Assembly: GCF_004920835.1 (NCBI RefSeq)
Contig: NZ_QFHO01000025.1
Location: forward strand, 1 to 64,000
Source: Stenotrophomonas maltophilia
GTDB lineage: Bacteria > Pseudomonadota > Gammaproteobacteria > Xanthomonadales > Xanthomonadaceae
Length of the DNA: 64,000 nucleotides
Direction: 5' to 3'
Of this stretch, positions 22,906 to 32,468 are shown in pieces. Made by a program: the position numbers and the translations under genes. Numbering within the stretch: position 1 is the stretch's first letter; each line of letters begins with the position of its first letter. The notes under the pieces were generated by a model. The model saw only the letters and a list, made by a program, of their open reading frames with translations, was not told the origin of the DNA and did not search any database.

Positions 22906-24264
22906 ATGACCGAACGTCGCCGCAGTCCACGCCTCTCCCCCCGCCAGCGCTGGCTGGCCCTGCTGCTGGTGCTGCTGGCACCGGCAACAAGCGTGGCGGC
23001 CGACGATCTGGTGCTGCAGGCACGTGAGCAACGGCCGTGGACGCTGCCGGCCGACCTGGAGCGGGTCGCCATCGCCGACCCCGGCGTGGCCGATATCGTG
23101 ATGCTGCGCGGCCAGCGCCAGGCACTGCTGGTCGGCAAGGCACCAGGCATCACGACCCTGCTGCTGTGGCACCGCAGGCAGGCCGAACCGCAGCGCCTGC
23201 AGGTGCGGGTGCAGAGCGCCGTGCAGGGTGCGGCCGACGCCGGCTCGGGCGGGCTGGTGTTCACCCAGCAGGACAACCAGGGCCTGCTGCAGGGAAGTAC
23301 CGACAGCGTGCTCTCGCACATGCAGGAACAGCGCACCGCGGCGATGGCGCTGGGCAAGGACGGCACGCTTGCTGATACATCGACGGTCAGCAGCGGCGGC
23401 GTGGTCCAGGTCGAGGTCAAGGTCGTCGAATTCAACAAGACGGCGCTGAAGCAGATCGGCATCAGTTTCCAAAACCGCAATGGCAACTTCGCCTACGGCT
23501 TCGCCCGTCCAGGCGGCCAGCTGCCGGGCAACACCGGCATCCTGCCCGGGATGAAGGAAGGCAACTCCGGCAACGAAGCCGAGTCGCCCATTTCCTCTGC
23601 ATTCCGCCTGGTGTTCGGCTCGACCAAGGGCCTGTGGAACGCCGATGTCGACCTGCTGCAGAGCAACGGCATGGCGCGTGTCCTGGCCGAACCGACGCTG
23701 GTCGCGCTGTCCGGTCAGAGTGCCAGCTTCCTGGCAGGTGGCGAACTGCCGATCCTGGAACCGCAGGGGCTGGGCACCACCACCATCACGTACAAGCCGT
23801 TCGGCATCGGCCTGACCGTGACCCCGACGGTGCTGGCACCCAATCGCATCGCGCTGAAGGTGGCTCCGGAAGCCAGCGACCTGGACTACAGCAACGCCAT
23901 CGCCCTCAACGGTGTGCAGATCCCTTCGATCACTACCCGGCGCGCAGACACTACCGTCGAGCTCGGCGACGGCGAGAGCTTCGTGATCGGCGGCCTGGTC
24001 AGCTCCAACGTAGTGTCCAGCGTCGGCAAGATCCCGTTGCTGGGCGACCTGCCGATCATCGGCTCGTTCTTCCGCAACTTCGACTACAAACGACAGGACA
24101 AGGAACTGGTGATCATCGTCACGCCGCGGCTGGTGAAGCCGCTGGCGCGCAACACCGAACTACCGCTGCCCGGCGAACGCGAGGCCAAGCCGAACCTTCC
24201 GGAATGGGGTTCGTGGCTGCTCGGCCCGATCAGCCAGGACCCGGTGCCCGGCTTCTCGCGTTGA
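22906..24264 (+). CDS. cpaC: Flp pilus secretin CpaC/RcpA
   Basis: Outer-membrane channel subunit of 452 residues. The signal peptide ends near SVAADD, an N-terminal pilus-formation domain covers about 35-105 (LPADLERVAIADPGVADIVM), and the secretin core runs about 220-405 with VLAEPTLVALSGQSASFLAG, the VPTV-like TVTPTVLAPNRI and ESFVIGGLVSSN...VPLLGDLPIIGSFF-type end (IPLLGDLPIIGSFFRN). It is shorter than type II secretins, as usual for Tad systems. Confidence 0.92.
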   Translation: MTERRRSPRLSPRQRWLALLLVLLAPATSVAADDLVLQAREQRPWTLPADLERVAIADPGVADIVMLRGQRQALLVGKAPGITTLLLWHRRQAEPQRLQVRVQSAVQGAADAGSGGLVFTQQDNQGLLQGSTDSVLSHMQEQRTAAMALGKDGTLADTSTVSSGGVVQVEVKVVEFNKTALKQIGISFQNRNGNFAYGFARPGGQLPGNTGILPGMKEGNSGNEAESPISSAFRLVFGSTKGLWNADVDLLQSNGMARVLAEPTLVALSGQSASFLAGGELPILEPQGLGTTTITYKPFGIGLTVTPTVLAPNRIALKVAPEASDLDYSNAIALNGVQIPSITTRRADTTVELGDGESFVIGGLVSSNVVSSVGKIPLLGDLPIIGSFFRNFDYKRQDKELVIIVTPRLVKPLARNTELPLPGEREAKPNLPEWGSWLLGPISQDPVPGFSR

Positions 24265-24336
24265 CTCCATGATGCCTGCGATACCACGACCATGCCCTAC
24301 GCCACCGCCCAGCCGCTGCATCCACAAGGACCACCG

Positions 24337-25548
24337 ATGAACCTGGTCCTGTACGGCATGGATCGCGAACTGCTGCCCCGGCTGGCCGCCAAGTTGCCGC
24401 CGGCCACCACCCTGCATTGGCAGGACAGCAGCATGCCGACTTCCGCGCAGGACCTGCAACGCGGACCGGAAAGCCTGGTGCTTCTCGATTTCCGTCCCGA
24501 GCACGCGGCCGCCTCCAGCGTGCTTGCACAGCAATTGCAGCAGACCGAGCCGGAGCTGATGCTGGTCGCGGTCGGTTCCACCAGTGCCGGCCAGGTGGAA
24601 GGTGTGGTGATGGCGCTGCGCGTGGGCCTGCGTGACGTGCTGGACCTGGACAGCGACAACATCGGCATCGAAGCAGCGCTGCGCCGCGCACTGTCGCCAC
24701 GACCGGCTCCTTCGGCGCAGCTGGCACACAAGGCACGCCTGATCGTGCTGCTGGGGGTGCGCGCCGGCGTCGGCACCAGCACTCTTGCGGCGCATCTGTC
24801 GGTGCTGGCGCAGCAGACCCGCGCGCTGGCCCAGGGCGACGCGCTGCAGCAGGACGGCCTGCTGCTGGAACTGGCGCAGCCCTCGGGCGACCTTGCGCTG
24901 TACCTCAATCTCGACAGCCGCTTCCACTACGAGGATGCGCTGCGCAATGCCAGCCGCATCGACGCTACCCTTGCCCGCACCGCGATGGCGCGTCATGAGT
25001 CCGGGCTGGTGCTGCTGGACCGTGCAGGTGGCAGTGATGCGGTGCCACCCTCGGACCCGGGCGCATTGCTGCAGCGGCTGCGCGGCGTGTTCGCCAGCGT
25101 GCTGTGCGATGCCGGCGGCTGCCCGCTGCGACAGTTGCCACCGCTGCTGCTGGACCAGGCCGACGAGATCTGGCTGGTCACCGACGCCTCGATCGCCACG
25201 CTGGTGTCACTGGACCAGGCACTGAAGCACCTCGCTGGCCAGCGCGAACGCGAGAAGCGCCTGCAGCTGGTTATCAACCGCCACGACGACAGCAGCGGCA
25301 TGAGCCCGGAGCAGATCGCGCGCCGCTTCGAGGTGCCGCTGCTGGCAACGTTGCCCGAACGACCGCGCGTACGCCTGGCGGCCAGCCAGGGCCATCTGCT
25401 GCTGCAGGATGCGCCGCGCGACCCCTACCTGCGTGCCCTCGCCCCGCTCGTCCCGCGATTGGATCCGGCTGCGTGCCCGGTCCAGGCGCAGGGCCTGCGG
25501 GAAAGACTCTCCCTTGCTCTGGGTGGATCGCAATGGAAGACAAGGTAA
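24337..25548 (+). CDS. cpaE: Tad pilus localisation ATPase-like protein CpaE/TadZ
   Basis: Protein of 403 residues with an N-terminal receiver-like domain (about 1-125) and a ParA/MinD-like domain from about residue 130. The Walker A loop reads GVRAGVGTST, lacking the signature lysines of MinD, a deviation common in TadZ/CpaE. Such proteins place the pilus machine at a pole or patch. ATG 24337 follows AAGGA at 8 bases and is preferred to an earlier ATG at 24292. The 3' end overlaps cpaF by 16 bases. Confidence 0.87.
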   Translation: MNLVLYGMDRELLPRLAAKLPPATTLHWQDSSMPTSAQDLQRGPESLVLLDFRPEHAAASSVLAQQLQQTEPELMLVAVGSTSAGQVEGVVMALRVGLRDVLDLDSDNIGIEAALRRALSPRPAPSAQLAHKARLIVLLGVRAGVGTSTLAAHLSVLAQQTRALAQGDALQQDGLLLELAQPSGDLALYLNLDSRFHYEDALRNASRIDATLARTAMARHESGLVLLDRAGGSDAVPPSDPGALLQRLRGVFASVLCDAGGCPLRQLPPLLLDQADEIWLVTDASIATLVSLDQALKHLAGQREREKRLQLVINRHDDSSGMSPEQIARRFEVPLLATLPERPRVRLAASQGHLLLQDAPRDPYLRALAPLVPRLDPAACPVQAQGLRERLSLALGGSQWKTR

Positions 25549-26882
25549 CTCCGTTCCCGCATGCCGCTGCCCGCCCGGTGCTGCCCGAGAGCGCCGCCGG
25601 CCATCTGCCGTTCGCACAGACCGAGCAGTACCAGAAGGTGCTGTCGGCTGCGCACGAGCACCTGCTCAACAGCATCGAGGACGAGCGCATCGACATCGAT
25701 TCCTGGGCCCCGGACACCATCGCCCGCTGGGTGCAGGTGCAGACCGTGGGCTTCATCCAGGAATGGCGCATCCCGATCAACGAGGAAGAGATGCAGGTGG
25801 TTGCCGAAGGCCTGGTCAAGGAGCTGACCGGGTTTGGCCCCCTGGACGACCTGCTGCACGATCCATCCATCGAAGACATCCTGATCAACGGCTTCAAGGA
25901 TGTGCACGTCTCGCAGGGCGGCCAGCTCAAGCGCGCCACCCAGCGCTTCACCGACGATACCCACCTGCTGCGAATCCTGCGCCGCATCCTCGCTCCGCTG
26001 GGGCGCCGCCTGGATGATTCCAACCCGATGGTCGATGCGCGACTGCCCAACGGCGGCCGCCTCAACGCGATCATCTCGCCGCTGGCGGTGGACGGACCGA
26101 TGGTGTCCATCCGCAAGTTCCGCAAGGACCCGTTCACCCCCGATGAGCTGCTGGCCAAAGGCACCTTCGATGCACCCATGCAGGCGCTGCTGAAGGCGAT
26201 GGTGCTGGGCCGCTGCAACATCCTGGTCTCCGGTGGCACCAGTTCCGGCAAGACCTCGCTGCTGAACGCACTGGCCAGCTACGTGCCGGCCAACGAACGC
26301 GTGATCACAGTTGAGGACACCGCCGAACTATCACTCAACCATCCGCACGTCGTACGCCTGGAAAGCCGGATCGGTGGTGCCGAGGGCCAGGGTGCGGTCA
26401 GCATCCGCGACCTGGTGCGCAACAGCCTGCGCATGCGTCCCGATCGCATCGTCGTCGGCGAGGTGCGTGGCGCCGAGGTACTGGAAATGTTGCAGGCGAT
26501 GAATACCGGCCACGACGGATCGATGGCCACCATCCACGCCAACTCGCCGCGTGACTGCCTGTACCGCATCGAGATGCTTGCCGGTTTCGCTGGCTTCCAG
26601 GGCAGTGAGGACAGCCTGCGGCGGCAGATCGCCAGCGCCATCGACTTCATCGTGCAGATCTCGCGCCTCGGCAGTGGCCGCCGCGTGCTGGTCTCGATCA
26701 CAGAAATCACCGGCGTCAGCGACAACCTGATCACCACCCAGGAAATGTTCCGCCACGAGCTGCAGATCGACGGCAACGGCAGGGAAATCGATCGCTGGAT
26801 CGGGTTGGGCTTCCATCCGCATTCGCACAAGCTGGAGCCATTCCGCCAGCAGCTGCGCGAATCCCTGTACGGGGACTTCTGA
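25533..26882 (+). CDS. cpaF: Flp pilus assembly ATPase CpaF/TadA
   Basis: Secretion ATPase of 449 residues that powers pilus polymerisation at the inner membrane. Walker A GGTSSGKTSLLNAL is at about residue 233, the Walker B region RIVVGEVRGAEVLEM at about 304 and the His box MATIHANSP at about 330. An N-terminal helical domain covers the first 140 residues. The ATG lies inside the end of cpaE, so translation is probably coupled. Confidence 0.93.
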   Translation: MEDKVTPFPHAAARPVLPESAAGHLPFAQTEQYQKVLSAAHEHLLNSIEDERIDIDSWAPDTIARWVQVQTVGFIQEWRIPINEEEMQVVAEGLVKELTGFGPLDDLLHDPSIEDILINGFKDVHVSQGGQLKRATQRFTDDTHLLRILRRILAPLGRRLDDSNPMVDARLPNGGRLNAIISPLAVDGPMVSIRKFRKDPFTPDELLAKGTFDAPMQALLKAMVLGRCNILVSGGTSSGKTSLLNALASYVPANERVITVEDTAELSLNHPHVVRLESRIGGAEGQGAVSIRDLVRNSLRMRPDRIVVGEVRGAEVLEMLQAMNTGHDGSMATIHANSPRDCLYRIEMLAGFAGFQGSEDSLRRQIASAIDFIVQISRLGSGRRVLVSITEITGVSDNLITTQEMFRHELQIDGNGREIDRWIGLGFHPHSHKLEPFRQQLRESLYGDF

Positions 26883-26884
26883 GC

Positions 26885-27841
26885 ATGGGCACTGGGCTGC
26901 TGCTGGGCGTACTGAGCATCATCTCGGTGCTGCTGGCTCTGGCGGTCTGGCTGTGGGGCACAGCCAGCAGCCGCGAGCAGCGCCAGGCATCGATGCAGCA
27001 CGCCGAACAGCGCCTTGCGCGTGGCAGCGCCGGTGCTGGCGCCCCCGCTGGCGCCTCCGTTGCAGCGGCCAACGATCCGCCGCGACCGGCCAGCAGCGGG
27101 CGACGCGTGCTGCCATTGGACGGCCTACTGCAGCGCGCCGGCCTGCAGACGGGCTGGAAGCTTCCCATCATGCTGCTGGTGCCGGGGCTGGTGCTTTCTG
27201 TGGTGGCGATGCTGCGGCTCGGCACCGCATGGATGTTTCCGCTGACCCTGCTGCTGTACCTTCTGGGTTGCTGGCTGTGGGTGATGCGGCGGACATCGAA
27301 GCTGCGCGCGCAGCTGCTGCATCAGCTGCCGGATTTCCTCGACAACCTTGTGCGTCTGACCGCGCTGGGCAACAGCCTGCAGGCAGCGTTCCAGGTGGCA
27401 TCGATGCAGACCAGCGCACCGCTGCGTGGCCTGCTGGATACCACGGTGCGCTATGCGCGCAGCGGCATGGACCTGGACCGCGCGCTCGCACTGGCGGCGC
27501 AGCCGTATCGCATGGATGTGCTGAAGGTTCTGTCGGTGGTGGTCGGGGTCAGCGTGCGCATTGGTGGCCGCTCCGACCAGATCCTGCAGCGCATGGGTGA
27601 TTTCATGCGCGACCTGGAACAGGCGCAGCAGGAACTGGCCGCGACCACCTCCGAGACGCGCATGTCGGCGTGGGTGCTGGGCCTGCTGCCACCGGCCAGC
27701 GCCGTGCTGATGGCAATCTCCAGCCCCGAGTTTTTCCAGCCGGTCCTGCACGATCCACTCGGTCACAAGATCCTGCTGATCGCACTGGGGCTGGAGCTGT
27801 TCGGAGCATTCCTGCTGTATCGCCTGGCCAAATCACTATGA
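26885..27841 (+). CDS. tadB: Tad inner-membrane platform protein TadB
   Basis: Protein of 318 residues of the type II secretion F (GspF) family. One membrane segment at the N-terminus, two around residues 95-135, a cytoplasmic four-helix domain (LLHQLPDFLDNLVRLTALG, ALALAAQPYRMDVLKVLSVV) and two terminal membrane segments. It starts 2 bases after cpaF. With TadC it forms the platform that CpaF drives. Confidence 0.88.
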   Translation: MGTGLLLGVLSIISVLLALAVWLWGTASSREQRQASMQHAEQRLARGSAGAGAPAGASVAAANDPPRPASSGRRVLPLDGLLQRAGLQTGWKLPIMLLVPGLVLSVVAMLRLGTAWMFPLTLLLYLLGCWLWVMRRTSKLRAQLLHQLPDFLDNLVRLTALGNSLQAAFQVASMQTSAPLRGLLDTTVRYARSGMDLDRALALAAQPYRMDVLKVLSVVVGVSVRIGGRSDQILQRMGDFMRDLEQAQQELAATTSETRMSAWVLGLLPPASAVLMAISSPEFFQPVLHDPLGHKILLIALGLELFGAFLLYRLAKSL

Positions 27842-27869
27842 ACCGCCGCAGCCACCCCGGAGATGCCCG

Positions 27870-28805
27870 ATGAGCGCCAGCGCCTGGTTCGCCCTCTCCC
27901 TGCTGCTGCTTGCGGCTGGCATCGCCCTGCTCGGCATTGCCGGCTGGGTGCGCAGCCATCGCGAACACCGAACCTCGGCCACGTTGAAGACCGCCCTGCA
28001 ACCGCGCGAAGAGGCGCGTGACAACGAGACCACACAACGCGATTCACTGGGCTGGCTGGAGCGATTCGGCCGCGCGCTCAGTGGCGGTCGCCTGGAAGCT
28101 GCGCTGCTGGCCAATGAAGATCGCCTGCTGCTGGACCTGGCCAGCTGGAACACGCGTCGCGGCACCGCAATCTATCTCGGCCTGCGCTTGCTTCTGGCGC
28201 TGCTCGTGCTGGCATTGGCGCTGGCCTTCAGTGATGCCACGGGATTGGCCAGGATCATGGTCGTGATCGGTGCGCTGGCCGCCGGCCTGCTGCTGCCAAA
28301 GTTCGTTCTCTCTTCCTGGGTGAAACGGCGGCGGCGGGCCGTCGACAACGAGCTGCCTCTGCTGATCGACCTGCTGCGGCTGTTGCAGGGCGTGGGATTC
28401 AGCATGGACCAGAGCCTGCAGACGCTGGGCGACAAGTTGCGTGACGCGCTGCCGGTACTCGGTGGCGAACTACAGGAAGCCAACGTGGCCTACACCCACG
28501 GCCGCACCCGCGCGCAGTCGCTGCGCCGCTTGAGCGAAGTCTATGCCGACGACGACCTGAGCAGCCTGATGCAGCTGATCCTGCAGGTGCATGCGCACGG
28601 CGGTGCGGTACAGGAGCCGCTGCGGCAGTTCAGCGTCCGCCTGCGCGAACAGCGCCGCAATACCTTGAAGGAAAAGGTCGGCAAGCTCTCGGTCAAGATG
28701 ACCGTGGTGATGATGCTGACCCTGCTGCCAGCGCTGATGCTGGTCCTTGCCGGCCCCGCGCTGGTCGCGCTGGCCACAACCATGTCCAAGATGGGATCGC
28801 CCTGA
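27870..28805 (+). CDS. tadC: Tad inner-membrane platform protein TadC
   Basis: GspF-family protein of 311 residues, paralogous to TadB. It has membrane segments near residues 5-25, 105-145 and 275-300 and a helical GspF domain (LPLLIDLLRLLQGVGFSMDQ, QLILQVHAHGGAVQEPLRQF). GGAGA lies 8 bases before the ATG. The TGA overlaps the tadD ATG by one base. Confidence 0.88.
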   Translation: MSASAWFALSLLLLAAGIALLGIAGWVRSHREHRTSATLKTALQPREEARDNETTQRDSLGWLERFGRALSGGRLEAALLANEDRLLLDLASWNTRRGTAIYLGLRLLLALLVLALALAFSDATGLARIMVVIGALAAGLLLPKFVLSSWVKRRRRAVDNELPLLIDLLRLLQGVGFSMDQSLQTLGDKLRDALPVLGGELQEANVAYTHGRTRAQSLRRLSEVYADDDLSSLMQLILQVHAHGGAVQEPLRQFSVRLREQRRNTLKEKVGKLSVKMTVVMMLTLLPALMLVLAGPALVALATTMSKMGSP

Positions 28806-29740
28806 TGCCTGCCCTGCGCAACACCTGCCTGCTGTTTGCTCTCGTCGCCGTCGCCGGCGGCTGCTCATCGACCACGCCGAAGTATCTGCGTGCGCCCAGC
28901 CTGGCCGCGCCCGAACCGGCACCGCAGGACAGCCGCAACGCCTACCTGGAGCTGATCGAGCGCATGCAGCAGCAGGGGGCGTGGTATGCCTCGCTGGCGC
29001 ATGTCGATGCCTTCCGCCAGCGCTACGGGGACCCGCCGGCGTTGCGCCTGCTGCAGGCCGATGCATTGCGCGAGACTGGACAGGCCGACGCGGCGATCGC
29101 CCTGTATCGCGACCTGTCCAGCGGTCCGCAGGCGGCTGCGGCGGCACATGGCCTCGGCCTGATCGCTGCGCGCCGCGATGACGATGCCGGCAGCGAGCAG
29201 GCGTTGGCGCAGGCCACCCAGCTGCAGCCATTGAATACCAGCTACCTGGGTGACCTCGGCTATGCACGGCTGCGCGCGGGCCGCTTCGAGCAGGCGCGCG
29301 AACCGCTGGCCAAGGCGCTGGAGTTGTCACCAGGCAACGCCAAGGCCACCGCCAACCTGGCGCTGTGGGCGGTGCTTCGTGGCGATACCGCCACCGCCGA
29401 GCGTCTTGCCCAGCAGGCCAACCTCAACGAAGAAACCCGCAACAGCATCCAACAGCAGGCCGCACAGATCCGCGCCCGCCTGCAGCAACGCCACGCCGCT
29501 GCCGCTGCCGCTGCCGCTGCCGCTGCCGCTGCCGCTGCTGCTGCTGCGGCAACGGTCACGCCACCCGCCCCAGCGACGGCGACGGCGACGGCGATGGCCA
29601 GCAGCAAAACAACAGGCAGCACACGACTGGCAGCCGAACCGCGCCGCGATGCCCGTGATGCGCGCGATCCGCAGCGCCTGCCGCCTTCGATGCTGGAACG
29701 CTTCAGCGCCTCCGACCGCCCGAACGGGAACACACCATGA
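28805..29740 (+). CDS. tadD: TadD-like TPR lipoprotein with polyalanine linker
   Basis: Lipoprotein of 311 residues; the lipobox Cys is residue 20 (AVAGGC). TPR-like helices cover about 45-215 (ALRETGQADAAIALYRDL, GYARLRAGRFEQAREPLAKA). Residues 230-249 are a run of 19 alanines coded by a GCCGCT tract, followed by a Thr/Ala/Arg-rich tail. TadD proteins are pilotins or assembly factors for the secretin. Both ends overlap neighbours (1 base with tadC, 4 bases with the DUF3613 gene). Confidence 0.85.
   Translation: MPALRNTCLLFALVAVAGGCSSTTPKYLRAPSLAAPEPAPQDSRNAYLELIERMQQQGAWYASLAHVDAFRQRYGDPPALRLLQADALRETGQADAAIALYRDLSSGPQAAAAAHGLGLIAARRDDDAGSEQALAQATQLQPLNTSYLGDLGYARLRAGRFEQAREPLAKALELSPGNAKATANLALWAVLRGDTATAERLAQQANLNEETRNSIQQQAAQIRARLQQRHAAAAAAAAAAAAAAAAAAATVTPPAPATATATAMASSKTTGSTRLAAEPRRDARDARDPQRLPPSMLERFSASDRPNGNTP
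29495..29545 (+). repeat. GCCGCT hexanucleotide microsatellite in tadD
   Basis: Seven perfect GCCGCT copies (29495-29536) followed by three GCT triplets. All units keep the reading frame, so slippage would change the length of the polyalanine linker without stopping translation. Confidence 0.9.
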
Positions 29741-30195
29741 CCGCGAAGCCCCTGTCCCGACGCCTGCTGCCCGTATTGACCTGCCTGCTGGTTGCGGGAG
29801 CCGCGCAAGCGCAGCAACAGCCGTTGACCGGGCAGATGCTCGGCGGTGGCAGTCCGTCCACCCCGGCAGCGCAGCCACTGCAGTCCGAGCCACTGCCTAC
29901 GGTCGACCTGGCAGCGCCCGCCACACCGATGCCGGTAACCGCTACCACGGCGGTTGTCGCCGCCGACGGCATCGCTCCAGCACCGCGCCCGGTACGCAGC
30001 CAGATCGGTGATACCGCACGCAACCTGTTCCGCCTGCAGGCATCAGGACAGCAGGCCGGGCAGCATCTACCGATCCTCGGCGACCAGGCCACCCTGAGCT
30101 ATGCCCGCTACATCAAGAGCTTTGAACACGAGATCCCGGACTTCTTTGAAACCGATGTCGCCAAGTCCAAGGGAACATCCTCATCCGGACGCTGA
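29737..30195 (+). CDS. DUF3613 protein of the tad operon
   Basis: Exported protein of 152 residues: signal peptide to AGAAQAQ, a Pro/Ala/Thr-rich middle, and a C-terminal domain (GDTARNLFRLQASGQQAGQH, LPILGDQATLSYARYIKSFE, IPDFFE) that matches DUF3613. Function unknown; DUF3613 genes commonly accompany tad loci. It overlaps tadD by ATGA and is followed 8 bases later by tadG. Confidence 0.75.
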   Translation: MTAKPLSRRLLPVLTCLLVAGAAQAQQQPLTGQMLGGGSPSTPAAQPLQSEPLPTVDLAAPATPMPVTATTAVVAADGIAPAPRPVRSQIGDTARNLFRLQASGQQAGQHLPILGDQATLSYARYIKSFEHEIPDFFETDVAKSKGTSSSGR

Positions 30196-30203
30196 GGTAG
30201 GCC

Positions 30204-32369
30204 ATGAAACGCCCACGCCAGTTCAGTTTCAGCCGCCCGCGTGGTGGCATGTCGATCACCATGATGCTGGTCATGCTGGCATTGCTGGCGATGCTGGGTC
30301 TGATCGAAATCGGCTATCTGTTCTGGGCCAAGCGTGACGCGCAGAAGGTCGCCGACCTGGCCGCACTGGCCGGCGCGCAACGACTGGAGCTGTGTACCTC
30401 GGACAACAGCGACAACAGTGCGGCGCGGCAGAGTGCGCTGACCCAGAACAAGTTTGCGGGGAGCCTGGAGATCCGTTGTGGGAACTGGAACGTGACCCGG
30501 GCCACCGAGGGGCACTTCAGCCCGGTCGTCGATGCGGCGAATCAGCGCAACGCCGTTCGTGTCATCACCCGCCGCGCGGTGCTTCCCTTCTTCGGGCAGA
30601 ACAGCAGCCTGCCGACCGTGACCGCCCAGGCCGTGGCGCGCCGTGCAGAACCTACGGCGGTTTTCAGTGTCGGCTCGCAACTGCTGCGCATCAACGGCAA
30701 CACGCCACTGGGAAATGTCCTGAAACTGGTGGGTGCCGACCTCGACAAGACCACCCTGCTCGGTTACGACGGCCTTGCACAGGCGCATATCACCCCGAAT
30801 GGACTGCTCCAGGCACTGGGCATTCCGATCGACGTCAACATGGGCGTGGCGGAGTTCAACAACCTGCTGGCCGGCCGCAAGGTCAAGCTGGGCAAGATCC
30901 TTCAGGCCACCGTTGACCTGCTGACCCAACAGGGCGTTGCCCACGTGGACCTGAGTGCACTGGAGAATGCCCTGGTCGTGAAGGGCATCGACCTCAAGCA
31001 GCTGGAGGTGAAACTCGGTTCCGATGACAGCGGCGGCGGCTTGTTCGCACGCGTGGTCGCGCCGGATGGAACGATTTCCAGCGCGCTGCAGGCCGATGTC
31101 AATGTGCTGGACCTGATCGGCACCAGCATCAGCATCGCCAATGGTGGCCGTGCAGTCTCGGTCGATGAACTCAACCTGCTGGGCCTGGTCAATGCGAAAG
31201 CCGCCGTGGTGGAGCCGCCGTCAATCGCCATCGGTGGCATTGGCTCGCGCGCCTACAACGCGCAGATCCGCGTCTTCCTCGACATCGATACCAACAACAT
31301 CCCCGTTGCAGGCGGCGTGCTTTCACTGTTGGGCATCCGCCTGAAGCTGCCGGTCCATGCAGACGTGACCAATGCAATGGCGACCCTGACCAGCCTCCAA
31401 TGTGGCAGCACACCTCCCACGGCGACGATCAAGGTCGAGTCCTCCGTGCTGCGCGCCTGCGTCGGCAAGGTGGCCGACAGCGAGCGGTTCTCCAAGCAGA
31501 ATGTCTGTGGCGACACCCTGCAGAAGGAACAGATGCTGACACTGCTCGGCGCCCCGCTGATCAATGACAGCATCAAGGTCAATACGCTGACCGACACTCA
31601 AAGCCTCACCCTCCCCGCCGGCGCGACCGGTTCAACCCAGGTCAACTCGCTGGAGGTGGGCACCGCCGTGTCCGACCTGGTCAGCGAACTGCTGCGCGTA
31701 CTCTCCGGCGTCCTCGATCCGCGCGACGACGGCATGAGCCAGGGCTCGACCGCAGCGCAGTTGGCCGATCGCTACCTGAAAGCCGCCAACGTTGGTCGCA
31801 ATCGCTATGACGTCGATGCGTCCATCAAGCTGCTTGAACTTGGCGACCAGACACGGGGGCTGAAACCCTTGGGCGCGTGGGTTGTACCCAAAGGTGTTCC
31901 AAAACCCTGCCTGGTGGGCCTGCTCACATGCTGGGAGGATGGTTCCGTCTGGAAGGGCTATCGCACGGCCGTGACTGGCGAAGGGCTGGGCGTGCTGCCG
32001 GCACTGCTGGGTAGCCTGCTCGGCGGACTGACCGTCAACCGGTGCGCAAGCCTGCTGATTTCCTTGAGCGATCAGGCCTACAACAACTGCATGACGCAGA
32101 ACCTCGCGTCCTACCTGCAGACCGCCCAAGACGGCTTCCTGGACCAGTTCGCCGGCGAGGGCGTTACCGCCCCCGGCAATGGCCCGGTCAGTTGTTCGGG
32201 CCTCCTCTGCTTGCTGCTGAAGCCCGCCCTGGATGTCCTGAAGCCGCTGCTCAACAGTGTCGGCTCGCTGCTGCGCTCGCTGCTGGCCCAGGTGCTGGGC
32301 CTGGAACTAGGCCGTACGGATGTGCATGTGCAGTCCATCCAGTGCACGCCCGCACAACTGGTCTACTGA
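30204..32369 (+). CDS. tadG: TadG-like pilus assembly protein
   Basis: Protein of 721 residues with a Tad/TadG N-terminus (GMSITMMLVMLALLAMLGLI, then a helix with KRDAQKVADLAALAGAQRL, the classical AA(L)AGA motif). The large periplasmic part has no von Willebrand A MIDAS motif that I can see, unlike many TadG proteins, and several cysteines. It is last in the tad operon and is thought to link pilus machinery to the envelope. Confidence 0.8.
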   Translation: MKRPRQFSFSRPRGGMSITMMLVMLALLAMLGLIEIGYLFWAKRDAQKVADLAALAGAQRLELCTSDNSDNSAARQSALTQNKFAGSLEIRCGNWNVTRATEGHFSPVVDAANQRNAVRVITRRAVLPFFGQNSSLPTVTAQAVARRAEPTAVFSVGSQLLRINGNTPLGNVLKLVGADLDKTTLLGYDGLAQAHITPNGLLQALGIPIDVNMGVAEFNNLLAGRKVKLGKILQATVDLLTQQGVAHVDLSALENALVVKGIDLKQLEVKLGSDDSGGGLFARVVAPDGTISSALQADVNVLDLIGTSISIANGGRAVSVDELNLLGLVNAKAAVVEPPSIAIGGIGSRAYNAQIRVFLDIDTNNIPVAGGVLSLLGIRLKLPVHADVTNAMATLTSLQCGSTPPTATIKVESSVLRACVGKVADSERFSKQNVCGDTLQKEQMLTLLGAPLINDSIKVNTLTDTQSLTLPAGATGSTQVNSLEVGTAVSDLVSELLRVLSGVLDPRDDGMSQGSTAAQLADRYLKAANVGRNRYDVDASIKLLELGDQTRGLKPLGAWVVPKGVPKPCLVGLLTCWEDGSVWKGYRTAVTGEGLGVLPALLGSLLGGLTVNRCASLLISLSDQAYNNCMTQNLASYLQTAQDGFLDQFAGEGVTAPGNGPVSCSGLLCLLLKPALDVLKPLLNSVGSLLRSLLAQVLGLELGRTDVHVQSIQCTPAQLVY

Positions 32370-32377
32370 CCCGTGAC

Positions 32378-32397
32378 GGGCGCCCTTGGCGGCGCCC
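32378..32397 (+). terminator. hairpin after tadG
   Basis: GGGCGCC-CTTGGC-GGCGCCC, a 7-bp stem 9 bases after the tadG stop. No T run. It probably marks the end of the tad transcript. Confidence 0.5.
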
Positions 32398-32468
32398 GCG
32401 CCCATGCTAGACTCCCGGCGGGGAACCACCTTCATCTCAACCCACACTCATCCGTGGATGGTCTAGAC

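Noticed and set aside
29470-29560. out-of-frame switching (phase variation) by the GCCGCT tract
   Set aside because: The unit is six bases, so gains or losses keep the frame; only length variation is plausible.
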